From positions 1-64,000 of the forward strand of contig JAUXTN010000210.1 in NCBI GenBank assembly GCA_030684355.1: DNA of 64,000 bases, written 5' to 3'. This document shows, piece after piece, positions 35,497-43,744 of this stretch. Origin of the DNA: Pseudomonadota bacterium. GTDB taxonomy: Bacteria; Myxococcota_A; UBA796; SXON01. Below the pieces are notes generated by a model, which ran no database searches, was not told where the DNA came from, and saw only the letters and a list, made by a program, of their open reading frames with translations. How positions within the stretch are numbered: the stretch's first letter is position 1; every line of letters begins with the position of its first letter. The position numbers and the translations under genes are program-made.

Positions 35497-36905
35497 CCCC
35501 GCTCCTCCCGCTGCTGCTCGCCTGCGGGGACACAGGGCCCGCGGATCCGCGGGCGGCGCTGGCGGTGCGGCTCGCGACGAACCCGCCCACGGCGGCCCCG
35601 GCGGCGCCCCAGGTCCTGGAGCGCCTGCTCCTGGGGCAGCTCCCCGCTGCGTGCGTCGGCGCCAAGGCGCGCGTGGCGACAGGCGGGGACGAAGAGGATT
35701 GGCGGGTGCTCCTGCTCGTGGCGGCGCGCGCGCGGCCGGCAGAGTGCCTGCCCGTGGCGGACGGGGACGCCCTGGCGGCCTGGGCGGCGTCGCGAGAGGC
35801 CTGGCGGGGCGCGCGTGCCGAGTGGCTCTCGCGGGGAGGGGCCCACGACGAGGCCGACGCGGTGCTTGGTCCCGGAGGGGATGACTCCGCGCGCCTCCGC
35901 CTCGCCCTGGCCCGTGGGGACGGCGCCGCCGCGCGGCTCGCCGCCGAGGGGGCCCTCGTCGAGGAGCCCCGCGACGTGCTCGCGTGCCGGACGTTGGCGC
36001 TCGCGGCCCTCGCCGACGGAGACGCCGCCTGGGCGATCGAGACGACGGCCTGCGGCGGGCTCGGGGAGCGGGCGCCGGAGCTCGTGCGCCTACGGGCGGA
36101 GGCGCTGGACCGCGCGGGGGAGTACTCCGCGGCAGAAGCATCCTATGCCTTGGCGAAAGCGGACGTGCACCGGGCCGCTTTGCTCTACCAGGAGAACCCG
36201 ACACCCGAGCGACTCGCGGCGGCGGCGCGGCTCCTTGCTCCCGGTCCGGACGGCCGGACCCCACCCGCGGCCCTCCACGCGCTCTGGATGGCGCGGCTAC
36301 AGGGTGCCGAGGGCACCGTGGAGGGCCTGGACGCGAGCCTCCCGGCCGCTGTCGCCCGGGTGGTGGTCCGCGGGGCGGCCGAGGATGTCGAGGCCGTGAA
36401 GGACGCCCCAGGGGCCCCGGCGGCGATCGCACGCGCCGAGGTGGCCGCCACCCATGGGGACCGCGCCGCCACGGAAGCCGCGCTCGCGGACGCCCTCGCC
36501 GCCGCCCCCGCCGCGGAGCCCGTTCACCGCGCCCGCGTGGCGCTGCTGCTCCAGGTCGACGGTGACGTGGAGGCCGCCCTCGCGGACTGGGCCGCCCGGG
36601 ACCCCGACCACGTGGCGGCGGTCGGCCGTCGCGGCCCCCGGGACCTGCCGTGGGCGGCGCTGGTCACCCCGACCTGGGACGACCTCCGTGCGCGGCACCC
36701 CGACGCGCGGATGCACATTGATGCGCCGGCCGGCGTCGACGCGATCGGCGCCGCGATCCGCTCGGCACGGGCCCTGCCTGAGCCCGCGGCCCGATCGGAC
36801 GCGCTCGCGGTGCTCCTCGCGACCCATCCGGACCTTGACGCGCTCGTCGTAGAGCGCTACCGATCCGCCCCCGCGCCAACCAGCGTCCCGGATCACGATC
36901 CTTGA
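35493..36905 (+). CDS. Helical-repeat (TPR-like) lipoprotein with probable ATA start
   Basis: About 470 residues. The N terminus reads ITPLLPLLLACGDTGPAD, a lipoprotein signal with Cys11. No ATG, GTG or TTG lies in frame before this; the frame starts at ATA 35493, which overlaps the previous stop (ATAA, the analogue of the ATGA overlaps common here) and has an AGAGGAGG site 5 bases upstream. The mature part is Ala-rich helical repeats of TPR style (AAEASYALAKADVHRAALLYQ). Possible periplasmic or outer-membrane scaffold. A sequencing error turning ATG into ATA is the alternative. Confidence 0.65.
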   Translation: MTPLLPLLLACGDTGPADPRAALAVRLATNPPTAAPAAPQVLERLLLGQLPAACVGAKARVATGGDEEDWRVLLLVAARARPAECLPVADGDALAAWAASREAWRGARAEWLSRGGAHDEADAVLGPGGDDSARLRLALARGDGAAARLAAEGALVEEPRDVLACRTLALAALADGDAAWAIETTACGGLGERAPELVRLRAEALDRAGEYSAAEASYALAKADVHRAALLYQENPTPERLAAAARLLAPGPDGRTPPAALHALWMARLQGAEGTVEGLDASLPAAVARVVVRGAAEDVEAVKDAPGAPAAIARAEVAATHGDRAATEAALADALAAAPAAEPVHRARVALLLQVDGDVEAALADWAARDPDHVAAVGRRGPRDLPWAALVTPTWDDLRARHPDARMHIDAPAGVDAIGAAIRSARALPEPAARSDALAVLLATHPDLDALVVERYRSAPAPTSVPDHDP

Positions 36906-36928
36906 CGCTCGGGTAGCCGCCGGATAAT
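36902..36928 (+). promoter_or_regulatory. Promoter for rplM-rpsI (TTGACG-15-GATAAT)
   Basis: TTGACG (36902-36907) overlaps the stop of the lipoprotein gene; GATAAT (36923-36928) follows after 15 bases, slightly short spacing. A start near 36935 gives a leader of about 50 bases before rplM. Confidence 0.55.
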
Positions 36929-36947
36929 CGCCGCCGGTTCCGACCCT

Positions 36948-36967
36948 GCCCCTCGTCGCAGAGGGGC
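36948..36967 (+). promoter_or_regulatory. Leader hairpin before rplM
   Basis: GCCCCTC/GAGGGGC, a perfect 7-bp stem with a GTCGCA loop, 18 bases before the rplM ATG and inside its predicted leader. It may be part of an L13 autoregulatory site or simply shield the ribosome site; no known L13-leader consensus was recognised. Confidence 0.45.
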
Positions 36968-36985
36968 GCACCCTACGGATTTCCC

Positions 36986-37438
36986 ATGATCGAGCATCAC
37001 AGCTGGACCACCCACTCGACGAAGGCCTCCGAGCTTGCGCCCGAGTGGTTCATCGTCGACGCAGACGGGCAGACCCTCGGCCGCCTCGCCACGCGCATCG
37101 CCAAGGTGCTGCAGGGCAAGCACAAGGCCTCCTACACGGCGCACGTCGACGCGGGCGACTTCATCGTCGTCGTCAACGCCGAGAAGGTCGTGCTGACGGG
37201 CCGCAAGCTCGATCAGAAGAAGTACCACAACTACTCCGGCTACAAGGGCGGGCTGCGGTCCGTCACCGCGCGCCGGCAGCTTGAGATCCACCCCGAGCGC
37301 GTCCTCCAGGCCGCCGTTCAGGGCATGGTCCCGGGCACCCGGCTCGGCCGGGTCATGCTCGGCAAGCTCAAGGTCTACGCCGGTACGACGCACCCCCACG
37401 TCGCCCAGCAGCCCCGTCCCCTCCCCGACCACCTCTGA
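36986..37438 (+). CDS. rplM: 50S ribosomal protein L13
   Basis: 150 residues. EWFIVDADGQTLGRLATRIA, GDFIVVVNAEKVVLTGRKLD and VQGMVPGTRLGRVMLGKLKV identify L13. ATG 36986 gives an N-terminal extension (MIEHHSWTTHSTKASELAP) similar in length to other bacterial L13 proteins. Operon with rpsI as in nearly all bacteria. Confidence 0.96.
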   Translation: MIEHHSWTTHSTKASELAPEWFIVDADGQTLGRLATRIAKVLQGKHKASYTAHVDAGDFIVVVNAEKVVLTGRKLDQKKYHNYSGYKGGLRSVTARRQLEIHPERVLQAAVQGMVPGTRLGRVMLGKLKVYAGTTHPHVAQQPRPLPDHL

Positions 37439-37444
37439 GAGCCC

Positions 37445-37843
37445 ATGCGCAACGCACCTGTTCAGTACTACGCGACCGGCCGCCGCAAGACCGCCGCTGC
37501 TCGCGTCTTCCTTCGCCCCGGCACTGGCGCGATCCAGGTCAACGCCCGTGACATCGAAGTCTACTTCGAGCGTGCCACGGCCAAGATGATCGTGCGCCAG
37601 CCGGCGCAGCTCATCGGCGCGCCCGAGCGCTACGACGTGTTCGTGACGGTTGCCGGCGGCGGCAAGTCCGGCCAGGCCGAAGCGATTCGCATGGGCATCG
37701 CCCGCGCGCTTTGCGTCGCCAACCCGACGGACCGCACCGAGCTCAAGCGCGCCGGGTTCCTCCGCCGCGATGACCGCATGGTCGAGCGCAAGAAGTACGG
37801 TCGCCCGGGCGCCCGCAAGCGCTTCCAGTTCAGCAAGCGCTAA
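37445..37843 (+). CDS. rpsI: 30S ribosomal protein S9
   Basis: 132 residues. YYATGRRKTAAARVFLRPG at the start, AIRMGIARAL, and the conserved basic tail KKYGRPGARKRFQFSKR that reaches the P-site tRNA; the final Lys-Arg is intact. Follows rplM by 6 bases. A terminator-like hairpin lies just downstream. Confidence 0.97.
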   Translation: MRNAPVQYYATGRRKTAAARVFLRPGTGAIQVNARDIEVYFERATAKMIVRQPAQLIGAPERYDVFVTVAGGGKSGQAEAIRMGIARALCVANPTDRTELKRAGFLRRDDRMVERKKYGRPGARKRFQFSKR

Positions 37844-37861
37844 ACCGCGCCGCCCACGTTG

Positions 37862-37891
37862 GCCCCGCTCGGCTCGTCCGCGCGGGGCTTT
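37862..37891 (+). terminator. Terminator-like hairpin after rpsI
   Basis: GCCCCGC (37862-37868) pairs with GCGGGGC (37882-37888) and is followed by TTT. It ends 18 bases before the kdsB ATG, so some read-through into kdsB is likely. Confidence 0.6.
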
Positions 37892-37909
37892 CGTGTGCTT
37901 GGAGCATCG

Positions 37910-38614
37910 ATGGTCCTCGCGGTCATCCCCGCCCGCTTCGGGAGCACTCGCCTCCCTGGAAAGGCCCTCGCCGACCTCGGCGGCGCGCCGATGGTGGTCC
38001 GGGTCTGGGAGCGCGTGCGCCGCTCCGAGGGAATCGACCGCGTCCTCGTCGCGACGGATGACGTCCGTATCGCCGACGCCGTGCGCGCCCATGGCGGCGA
38101 GGCCGTGATGACCGGGGTGTGCGTGAGCGGCACCGATCGCGTGGCGGAGTGCGCCCGCAACCGAGGGGCGCGCGTCGTCGTGAACGTCCAGGGGGACGAG
38201 CCCTTCGTCGACCCGACCGACATCACCCGTGTCGCCGCCGCGGTGAGCGACGGGGCGCCCATCGCCACGGCCGCCGCGCCGCTGACCGACGGCGTGGAGG
38301 ATCCCGCCCGGGTGAAGGTCGTGTGCGACGCCGCGGGCCGCGCCCTGTACTTCTCCCGCGCCGCGATCCCCCATGGTGGCCCCTGGCGCCTGCACGTGGG
38401 GCTGTACGCCTTCACGGGGAGCGCCTTGGAAGCGGTCGCCGCGCTCCCACCGTCGCCGTTGGAGCGCGCCGAGCGGCTGGAGCAACTCCGCTGGCTGGAG
38501 GCGGGCTACCGGATCCGCGTGGTGTCGGTGCCCGAAGGTCCGCTGTCCGTCGACACGCCGGACGACCTCGCGCGGGCGCGTGCCCGGCTCGCCCGCACGT
38601 CCCGGGGCATCTGA
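37910..38614 (+). CDS. kdsB: 3-deoxy-manno-octulosonate cytidylyltransferase
   Basis: 234 residues. VLAVIPARFGSTRLPGKALADL, VVNVQGDEPFVDP and LHVGLYAFTG match KdsB, which activates Kdo with CTP for lipopolysaccharide. It is a little shorter than the usual 245-255. GGAG precedes ATG 37910. Placed before pyrG, which makes CTP, and the lpt genes: an LPS-oriented neighbourhood. Confidence 0.92.
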   Translation: MVLAVIPARFGSTRLPGKALADLGGAPMVVRVWERVRRSEGIDRVLVATDDVRIADAVRAHGGEAVMTGVCVSGTDRVAECARNRGARVVVNVQGDEPFVDPTDITRVAAAVSDGAPIATAAAPLTDGVEDPARVKVVCDAAGRALYFSRAAIPHGGPWRLHVGLYAFTGSALEAVAALPPSPLERAERLEQLRWLEAGYRIRVVSVPEGPLSVDTPDDLARARARLARTSRGI

Positions 38615-38780
38615 CGTCGCGTCCGTGCGGCCGCGACCTCGATCATGGGCTAGAGGGGTGCGTGCCTCTCGCGCCGCGCCCCTGCTGTACCAGGATGTCC
38701 GCGGCCGCACTGTCCGCCGAGGAAATGTCTACCGGGTGCGCCGCCCACCGGCCCGTCCCCACGCCCCGAGGAGTCCGCCC

Positions 38781-40424
38781 ATGAAGACCAAGTACTTGTT
38801 CGTGACGGGTGGAGTGCTCTCTTCGCTCGGCAAGGGCCTCTCCGCGGCGGCGATCGGCGCGCTGATGGAGGCGCGCGGCTTCCGGGTCGCGAACGTGAAG
38901 ATGGATCCGTACATCAACGTGGATCCCGGCACGATGAGCCCCTACCAGCACGGGGAGGTCTTCGTCACGGAGGACGGCGCGGAGACCGACCTCGATCTGG
39001 GGCACTACGAGCGGTTCGTCGCGCGGCCGACCACCCAGAAGAACAGCTTCACCACGGGCCGCATCTACCGGAACGTGATCGAGAGCGAGCGCCGCGGCGA
39101 GTACCTCGGGCGCACCGTGCAGGTCATCCCGCACATCACGGACGAGATCAAGCGCCTCATCCACGAGGCCGTCGCCGAGGTCGACATCGCCATCATCGAG
39201 ATCGGCGGCACCGTCGGCGACATCGAGTCGCTGCCGTTTTTGGAGGCCATCCGGCAGATGCGCGCGGACGTGGGCCCCGAGAACGTGCTCTACATCCACG
39301 TCACGCTCGTGCCCTACATCCGCGCGGCCGGCGAGATGAAGACGAAACCGACGCAGCACTCGGTGAAGGAGCTGCTGTCGATCGGCATCCAGCCCGACAT
39401 CCTCGTGTGTCGCAGCGAGAAGGAGATCCCGAAGGACCTCCGGCAGAAGATCGCGAGCTTCTGCAACGTGGGCGTCAACGACGTCATCAGCGCCCCGGAC
39501 GTGGAGAACATCTACCAGCTGCCGCTGGTGTTCCACGACCAGGGGCTCGACGATCGGCTCCTACAGCGGCTCAACGCCTGGGCGATGAAGCCGCACCTCG
39601 AGAAGTGGGTGGACTACTGCGAGCGCGCGCGCGCGCCCCACCACACGGTGCGGGTCGCGGTGGTCGGCAAGTACGTGCACCTCACGGACACCTACAAGAG
39701 CCTCAACGAGGCCCTCGCCCACGGCGGCATCGCGAACGACGCGCGGATCGAGCTCCGCTACGTGGACTCCGAGGAGATCGACGAGAGCCGGGTCGGCGCG
39801 CTGCTCAACGGGGTGGACGCCGTCCTGATCCCGGGCGGGTTCGGTACCCGCGGCATCGAGGGGAAGATCCTCGCCATCCGGCACGCACGCGAGGCCGGCA
39901 TCCCGTTCTTCGGCATCTGCCTCGGCATGCAGCTCGCGGTCGTCGAGTACCTCCGGCACGTCGGCGGGCTCCCAGAGGCGCACTCGGCCGAGTTCGCCCC
40001 GCAGTCGGCGCACCTCGTGGTGCACATGATGGACAGCCAGCGCCGCGTGGTCGAGCTCGGCGGCACCATGCGCCTCGGGACCTACCCGTGCCTCCTCCGG
40101 AGCGGCACGCGCGCCCGCCAGATCTACGGGTCGGACGAGATCCAGGAGCGGCACCGCCACCGGTACGAGGTGAACCCGGCGTACCACGCGCGCCTGGAAG
40201 AGGCGGGGATGGTCATCTCGGGCACGTCGCCCGACGGCAAGCTCGTCGAGATGATCGAGGTCCCGACGCACCCGTACTTCGTGGCGTGCCAGTTCCACCC
40301 CGAGTTCAAGAGCCGCCCCCTGGCCCCGCACCCGCTCTTCACGGCCTTCATCCGGGCCGCGCTGGAGCGCCAGGTCCGCGTGGGCCGCGAGGCCTCGCTG
40401 GCGGGGCCAGCGGCCCTGGCGTGA
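38781..40424 (+). CDS. pyrG: CTP synthase
   Basis: 547 residues. The synthase half starts KYLFVTGGVLSSLGKGL and contains DPYINVDPGTMSPYQHGEVF; the glutaminase half has GICLGMQ with nucleophile Cys380 and the late His/Glu pair in CQFHPEF. It makes CTP from UTP and glutamine. GAGGAG precedes ATG 38781. The preceding 166 bases show no clear promoter. The stop overlaps the next start (GTGA). Confidence 0.97.
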   Translation: MKTKYLFVTGGVLSSLGKGLSAAAIGALMEARGFRVANVKMDPYINVDPGTMSPYQHGEVFVTEDGAETDLDLGHYERFVARPTTQKNSFTTGRIYRNVIESERRGEYLGRTVQVIPHITDEIKRLIHEAVAEVDIAIIEIGGTVGDIESLPFLEAIRQMRADVGPENVLYIHVTLVPYIRAAGEMKTKPTQHSVKELLSIGIQPDILVCRSEKEIPKDLRQKIASFCNVGVNDVISAPDVENIYQLPLVFHDQGLDDRLLQRLNAWAMKPHLEKWVDYCERARAPHHTVRVAVVGKYVHLTDTYKSLNEALAHGGIANDARIELRYVDSEEIDESRVGALLNGVDAVLIPGGFGTRGIEGKILAIRHAREAGIPFFGICLGMQLAVVEYLRHVGGLPEAHSAEFAPQSAHLVVHMMDSQRRVVELGGTMRLGTYPCLLRSGTRARQIYGSDEIQERHRHRYEVNPAYHARLEEAGMVISGTSPDGKLVEMIEVPTHPYFVACQFHPEFKSRPLAPHPLFTAFIRAALERQVRVGREASLAGPAALA

Positions 40425-41035
40425 GCGCCGCTGGCGTGCGCTTCGTGGGGGGGGTGGGTCTCCTGCTCCTCGCGAATGCGTGCGCGCCGCCGGGAGCCGC
40501 ACCGGCGCTCCCCACCGCGGCGACGGCCACCGGCGTGGAGGTCGTGGGAGAGGGGTGGAGCGCTGCAGCCGCCACGTTGCGGTTCGCCGCCGGCTTCGCG
40601 GAGGCGGCCGAGCCTGCCATCGTCCGCGCGCCGGACGGAAAGCCGCCGCTCGAGATCGTGGCCGACCGCTCCGATTGGGACCTGCGCGCTCGGACCGCCC
40701 GCTTCGTGGGGGCGGTGAAGGTGAAGCGCGGCGAGGTGACGATGCGGTGTGACACGCTGGACGTGCGCTACGCCGACGCCGACCGGATCGACCGCGTGAT
40801 CGCCAACGGGCACGTCGAGGTGCGCCGCGGCGAGCGGCTCGCGACGGCGGCCGCGGCAGAGCTCGACGGAGCGACCGGCCGGATCTCGTTGAGCGGGGAC
40901 CCCCGGCTCGCCGAGGGTCCAAACGTGCTCGTCGGGCACGCCATCGTGCTCTGGCTCGATGACGAGCGCGCCACATGCGAGGGCGCCGAGGGTGCGCCCT
41001 GCCGCCTCGTCGTCGAGGGCTCGGCGCTCCGGTGA
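40421..41035 (+). CDS. LptC/LptA-like LPS transport protein (lipoprotein)
   Basis: 204 residues from GTG 40421. The N terminus LLLLANACAPPG is lipoprotein-like. The rest is beta-jellyroll of the OstA/LptA type: RFVGAVKVKRGEVTMRCD, VIANGHVEVRRG, AELDGATGRISLSGDPRL. The gene is followed by lptB and rpoN, the normal context of lptC-lptA-lptB. Only one such gene is present here, with about 60 residues before the LptA domain that could be a vestigial LptC part, so it may combine both roles (inference). Confidence 0.8.
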   Translation: MSAAGVRFVGGVGLLLLANACAPPGAAPALPTAATATGVEVVGEGWSAAAATLRFAAGFAEAAEPAIVRAPDGKPPLEIVADRSDWDLRARTARFVGAVKVKRGEVTMRCDTLDVRYADADRIDRVIANGHVEVRRGERLATAAAAELDGATGRISLSGDPRLAEGPNVLVGHAIVLWLDDERATCEGAEGAPCRLVVEGSALR

Positions 41036-41799
41036 CCATCTCCGGCTCCGGCGGCCTCGTCGCGACCGGCCTCTCGAAGGCCTACGGCCGCCGGACCGTC
41101 GTGCATGACCTCTCGCTGCGCGTCGCGCGCGGCGTGGTGCATGGCCTGCTCGGCCCGAACGGAGCGGGGAAGACCACGGTGTTCCGCCTTCTCGCGGGTG
41201 TGGAGCGCCCGGACACGGGGCGGGTGGAGTTGGACGGGCGCTCGCTCGATGCCCTCCCGCTCCATCGGCGCGCGCGCCTGGGGCTCGGCTACCTGCCGCA
41301 AGAGGACACCCTCTTCCGGGACCTCGACGTGCGCGGCAACGTGGCCCTTGCCGCCTCGATGGGCGCGGCCGCGCAGGATCCCGACGCGCTTCTTGAGCGG
41401 GTCGGGATCGCCCACCTCGCCACGCGCCGGGTGGACGGGCTCTCGGGAGGGGAGCGTCGTCGGCTCGAAGTCGCGAGGCTGCTCGCGCTCTCGCCACGAT
41501 TGCTGCTCCTCGACGAGCCCTTCGCGGGGATCGACCCCATCGCCGTCGGCGGACTCCAGGTGCTCGTCCGCTCCCTCGCCGCGTCCGGTCTCGCCGTGCT
41601 CGTCACGGATCACGCCGTTCGGGAGACGCTCGCGATTTGTGATCGCGCCACCGTCATGGACGGGGGAACAGTGCAGGTGGAAGGTACACCATCGGTGGTC
41701 GCGAGCGATGCGCGCGCGCGCGCCAGGTACCTCGGCCCCGACTTCGTGCTCCCTGCGCCTTTGCCAAGCGCCCGCAACACCGATACGATGCTGGAGTAG
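41032..41799 (+). CDS. lptB: LPS export ABC transporter ATP-binding protein
   Basis: 255 residues from GTG 41032, overlapping the previous stop. Walker A GPNGAGKTT, Q-loop YLPQEDTLFRDL with the phrase typical of LptB, signature LSGGERRRLEVAR, Walker B LLLLDEPFAGIDPIAV, and switch His in VTDHAVRETL. LptB powers LPS extraction with LptFG. Confidence 0.93.
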   Translation: MTISGSGGLVATGLSKAYGRRTVVHDLSLRVARGVVHGLLGPNGAGKTTVFRLLAGVERPDTGRVELDGRSLDALPLHRRARLGLGYLPQEDTLFRDLDVRGNVALAASMGAAAQDPDALLERVGIAHLATRRVDGLSGGERRRLEVARLLALSPRLLLLDEPFAGIDPIAVGGLQVLVRSLAASGLAVLVTDHAVRETLAICDRATVMDGGTVQVEGTPSVVASDARARARYLGPDFVLPAPLPSARNTDTMLE

Positions 41800-41866
41800 C
41801 CAAACGAAAAGGGCGCTTGGTCGGGCATATCGCCCGTCCTTGCACGTACGGAGGAACAAGTCGTCG

Positions 41867-43306
41867 ATGGGTCTGGAGATCAAGCAGAACCTGCGGCTCC
41901 AGCAACAGCTCGCGATCACGCCTCAGCTGCAGCAAGCCATCAAGCTCCTCCAGCTCAATCACCTGGAGCTCCTCGAGCAGGTCCAGCAAGAGATGCTGGA
42001 GAACCCGACGCTTGAAGAGGTGCCGGACACCGCGGTCGACACCACGAGCGACGCCGAGCGTGCCCTGGAGACCCAGGCCGCCGAGGTGAACCGCGACGTC
42101 GAGGACCAGAACGACGGCCCGGGCGACGACGTCGACTGGAACAAGTACCTGGATGGCCAGGGCTCGTCCGAGGGGCCGCCGCGCGGCGCGAGCGGGCTCG
42201 AAGAGCTCCCGCCGATCGAGACCAACCTGGTCGGTCGCGAATCGCTGGCAGAGCACCTCGAATGGCAGCTCCAGATGCAGAGCTGCACGGACGGCGAGCG
42301 CGCCGCGGCGATGCTCATCATCCGGAACCTGGACGATCGCGGTTGGTTGTCCGTTGCGGTGGACGACCTGGTCGCTGACCAGGCGGTCGACCGGGAGGAT
42401 TTGGATGGCGCGCTGGACATCGTCCAGCACCTCGACCCGCTCGGGTGCGGCGCGAGGGACCTCGAGGAGTGCCTCCTCGTGCAGGTCGGCATCATCTACC
42501 CGGATGACCCCACCTTCGTGGTCCTCATCCGAAACCACCTCGGAGACTTCGAGAAGCGCAACTACGCCGGGATCGCCCGCGCCCTCCAGATCGATCTGGA
42601 GGACGTCATCGAGTACCACCGGATGCTCAAGGTCCTGGAGCCCTGGCCGGGACGCGACTACACCGCCGCGGAACCGCAGTACATCTCCCCCGACGTTCAC
42701 GTGTTCAAGATCGGGGAAGAGTGGCAGGTGTTGCAGAACGAAGACGGGCTTCCAAAGCTCCGGATCAGCAAGCACTACAAGCAGATCCTTCAGGGCAAGG
42801 ACTCGACGCGTGCGGAGCGCGACTACATCAAGGAGCGCCTCAACAGCGCGGACTTCTTGATCAAGTCCATCTACAAGCGCCAGAACACCATCGGGCGCGT
42901 GATGCGCTGCATCCTGAAGCGCCAGTGCGACTTCTTCGACCACGGCCCGGACCAGCTCCGCCCCATGGTCCTGCGGGACGTGGCCGACGAGCTCGGGATC
43001 CACGAGTCCACCGTCTCCCGGGTGACGTCGAACAAGTACGTCCAGTGCCCGCAGGGGATCTTCGAGCTCAAGTTCTTCTTCAACAATGGCGTCAACGCCG
43101 TGCATGGCGAGCAGGTGGCCGCGGAGGCCGTCAAGCGGCGGATCAAGAAGATGATCGCCGCTGAAGACCCCACGAACCCGCTCTCCGACGACGCCGTGGT
43201 GCGCGTCCTGCAAAAAGAGAACGTCGACATCGCACGGCGTACGGTCGCGAAGTACCGCGAGGCCATGGGGATTCTCCCGTCCTCGAAACGTCGCAATGTG
43301 TGCTGA
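41867..43306 (+). CDS. rpoN: RNA polymerase sigma-54 factor
   Basis: 479 residues. Region I is glutamine/leucine rich (LRLQQQLAITPQLQQAIKLL); the core-binding region is centred on 180-330; the C terminus has the HTH segment LGIHESTVSRVTSNKYV and the RpoN box ARRTVAKYREAMGI. The usual order lptB-rpoN-hpf is kept. A GGAGGA site precedes ATG 41867. Confidence 0.96.
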   Translation: MGLEIKQNLRLQQQLAITPQLQQAIKLLQLNHLELLEQVQQEMLENPTLEEVPDTAVDTTSDAERALETQAAEVNRDVEDQNDGPGDDVDWNKYLDGQGSSEGPPRGASGLEELPPIETNLVGRESLAEHLEWQLQMQSCTDGERAAAMLIIRNLDDRGWLSVAVDDLVADQAVDREDLDGALDIVQHLDPLGCGARDLEECLLVQVGIIYPDDPTFVVLIRNHLGDFEKRNYAGIARALQIDLEDVIEYHRMLKVLEPWPGRDYTAAEPQYISPDVHVFKIGEEWQVLQNEDGLPKLRISKHYKQILQGKDSTRAERDYIKERLNSADFLIKSIYKRQNTIGRVMRCILKRQCDFFDHGPDQLRPMVLRDVADELGIHESTVSRVTSNKYVQCPQGIFELKFFFNNGVNAVHGEQVAAEAVKRRIKKMIAAEDPTNPLSDDAVVRVLQKENVDIARRTVAKYREAMGILPSSKRRNVC

Positions 43307-43322
43307 GAGGGAGGATCTGCAG

Positions 43323-43613
43323 ATGGATTTGGAGTTCACCTTCCGCAACGTGGAGCCCACGGAAGCCATCAAGGCCTGGGCGAACAAGCGCTTTCAGAAG
43401 GTCACCAAGCACCTGAAGGACCCGTCGTCCGCGCACATCGAGCTGTCGGTCGACAAGCACCGCCACCGCGCCGAGCTCACCGTCCACAGCCACGGGGACA
43501 TCCTCCGCGCGAGCGACGAGACCGACGACCTCTACACGACCCTCGACCAGGTCATGCAGAAGCTCGAAGCCGCCGCCCAGCGCCAGAAGGACCGGACGAC
43601 CGTCACGCGGTAG
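43323..43613 (+). CDS. hpf: Ribosome hibernation-promoting factor, short form
   Basis: 96 residues starting MDLEFTFRNVEPTEAIKAW; beta-alpha-beta fold with HIELSVDKHRHRAELTVHSHG and a C-terminal helix DDLYTTLDQVMQKLEAA. This is the short HPF/YfiA form without the C-terminal dimerisation domain of long HPF. A GGGAGG site precedes ATG 43323. Located after rpoN as in most proteobacteria. Confidence 0.92.
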   Translation: MDLEFTFRNVEPTEAIKAWANKRFQKVTKHLKDPSSAHIELSVDKHRHRAELTVHSHGDILRASDETDDLYTTLDQVMQKLEAAAQRQKDRTTVTR

Positions 43614-43651
43614 TCCGTCCAGGTGTAGCCTGGCAGGCGCTTTTGCGGGGT

Positions 43652-43684
43652 GGTCTTGACGTCACCAGGCAAGACCGACATACT
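43652..43684 (+). promoter_or_regulatory. metK promoter overlapped by an inverted repeat
   Basis: TTGACG (43656-43661), 17 bases, CATACT (43679-43684). The -35 box lies inside a 7-bp inverted repeat, GGTCTTG at 43652-43658 and CAAGACC at 43670-43676, with an 11-base spacer. The position suggests an operator for a repressor. I cannot assign it to a known methionine-pathway regulator. Confidence 0.55.
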
Positions 43685-43697
43685 CCCCGCGCCGTTA

Positions 43698-43719
43698 CGC
43701 CCCGCCCGCCGGCGGGGCG
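43698..43719 (+). promoter_or_regulatory. metK leader hairpin
   Basis: CGCCCCGCC/GGCGGGGCG, a perfect 9-bp stem with a CGCC loop, lies 25 bases before the metK ATG. GAGGAA follows at 43729-43734. It could be part of a SAM-sensing leader or just a stable stem; I did not recognise any described SAM riboswitch consensus. Confidence 0.5.
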
Positions 43720-43744
43720 CTTGCTTATGAGGAACTGAAACTCC

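Noticed and set aside
43690..43744. A known SAM riboswitch upstream of metK
   Set aside because: Only one strong stem is present and none of the conserved core motifs I know for SAM-I, SAM-II or SAM/SAH types could be matched.
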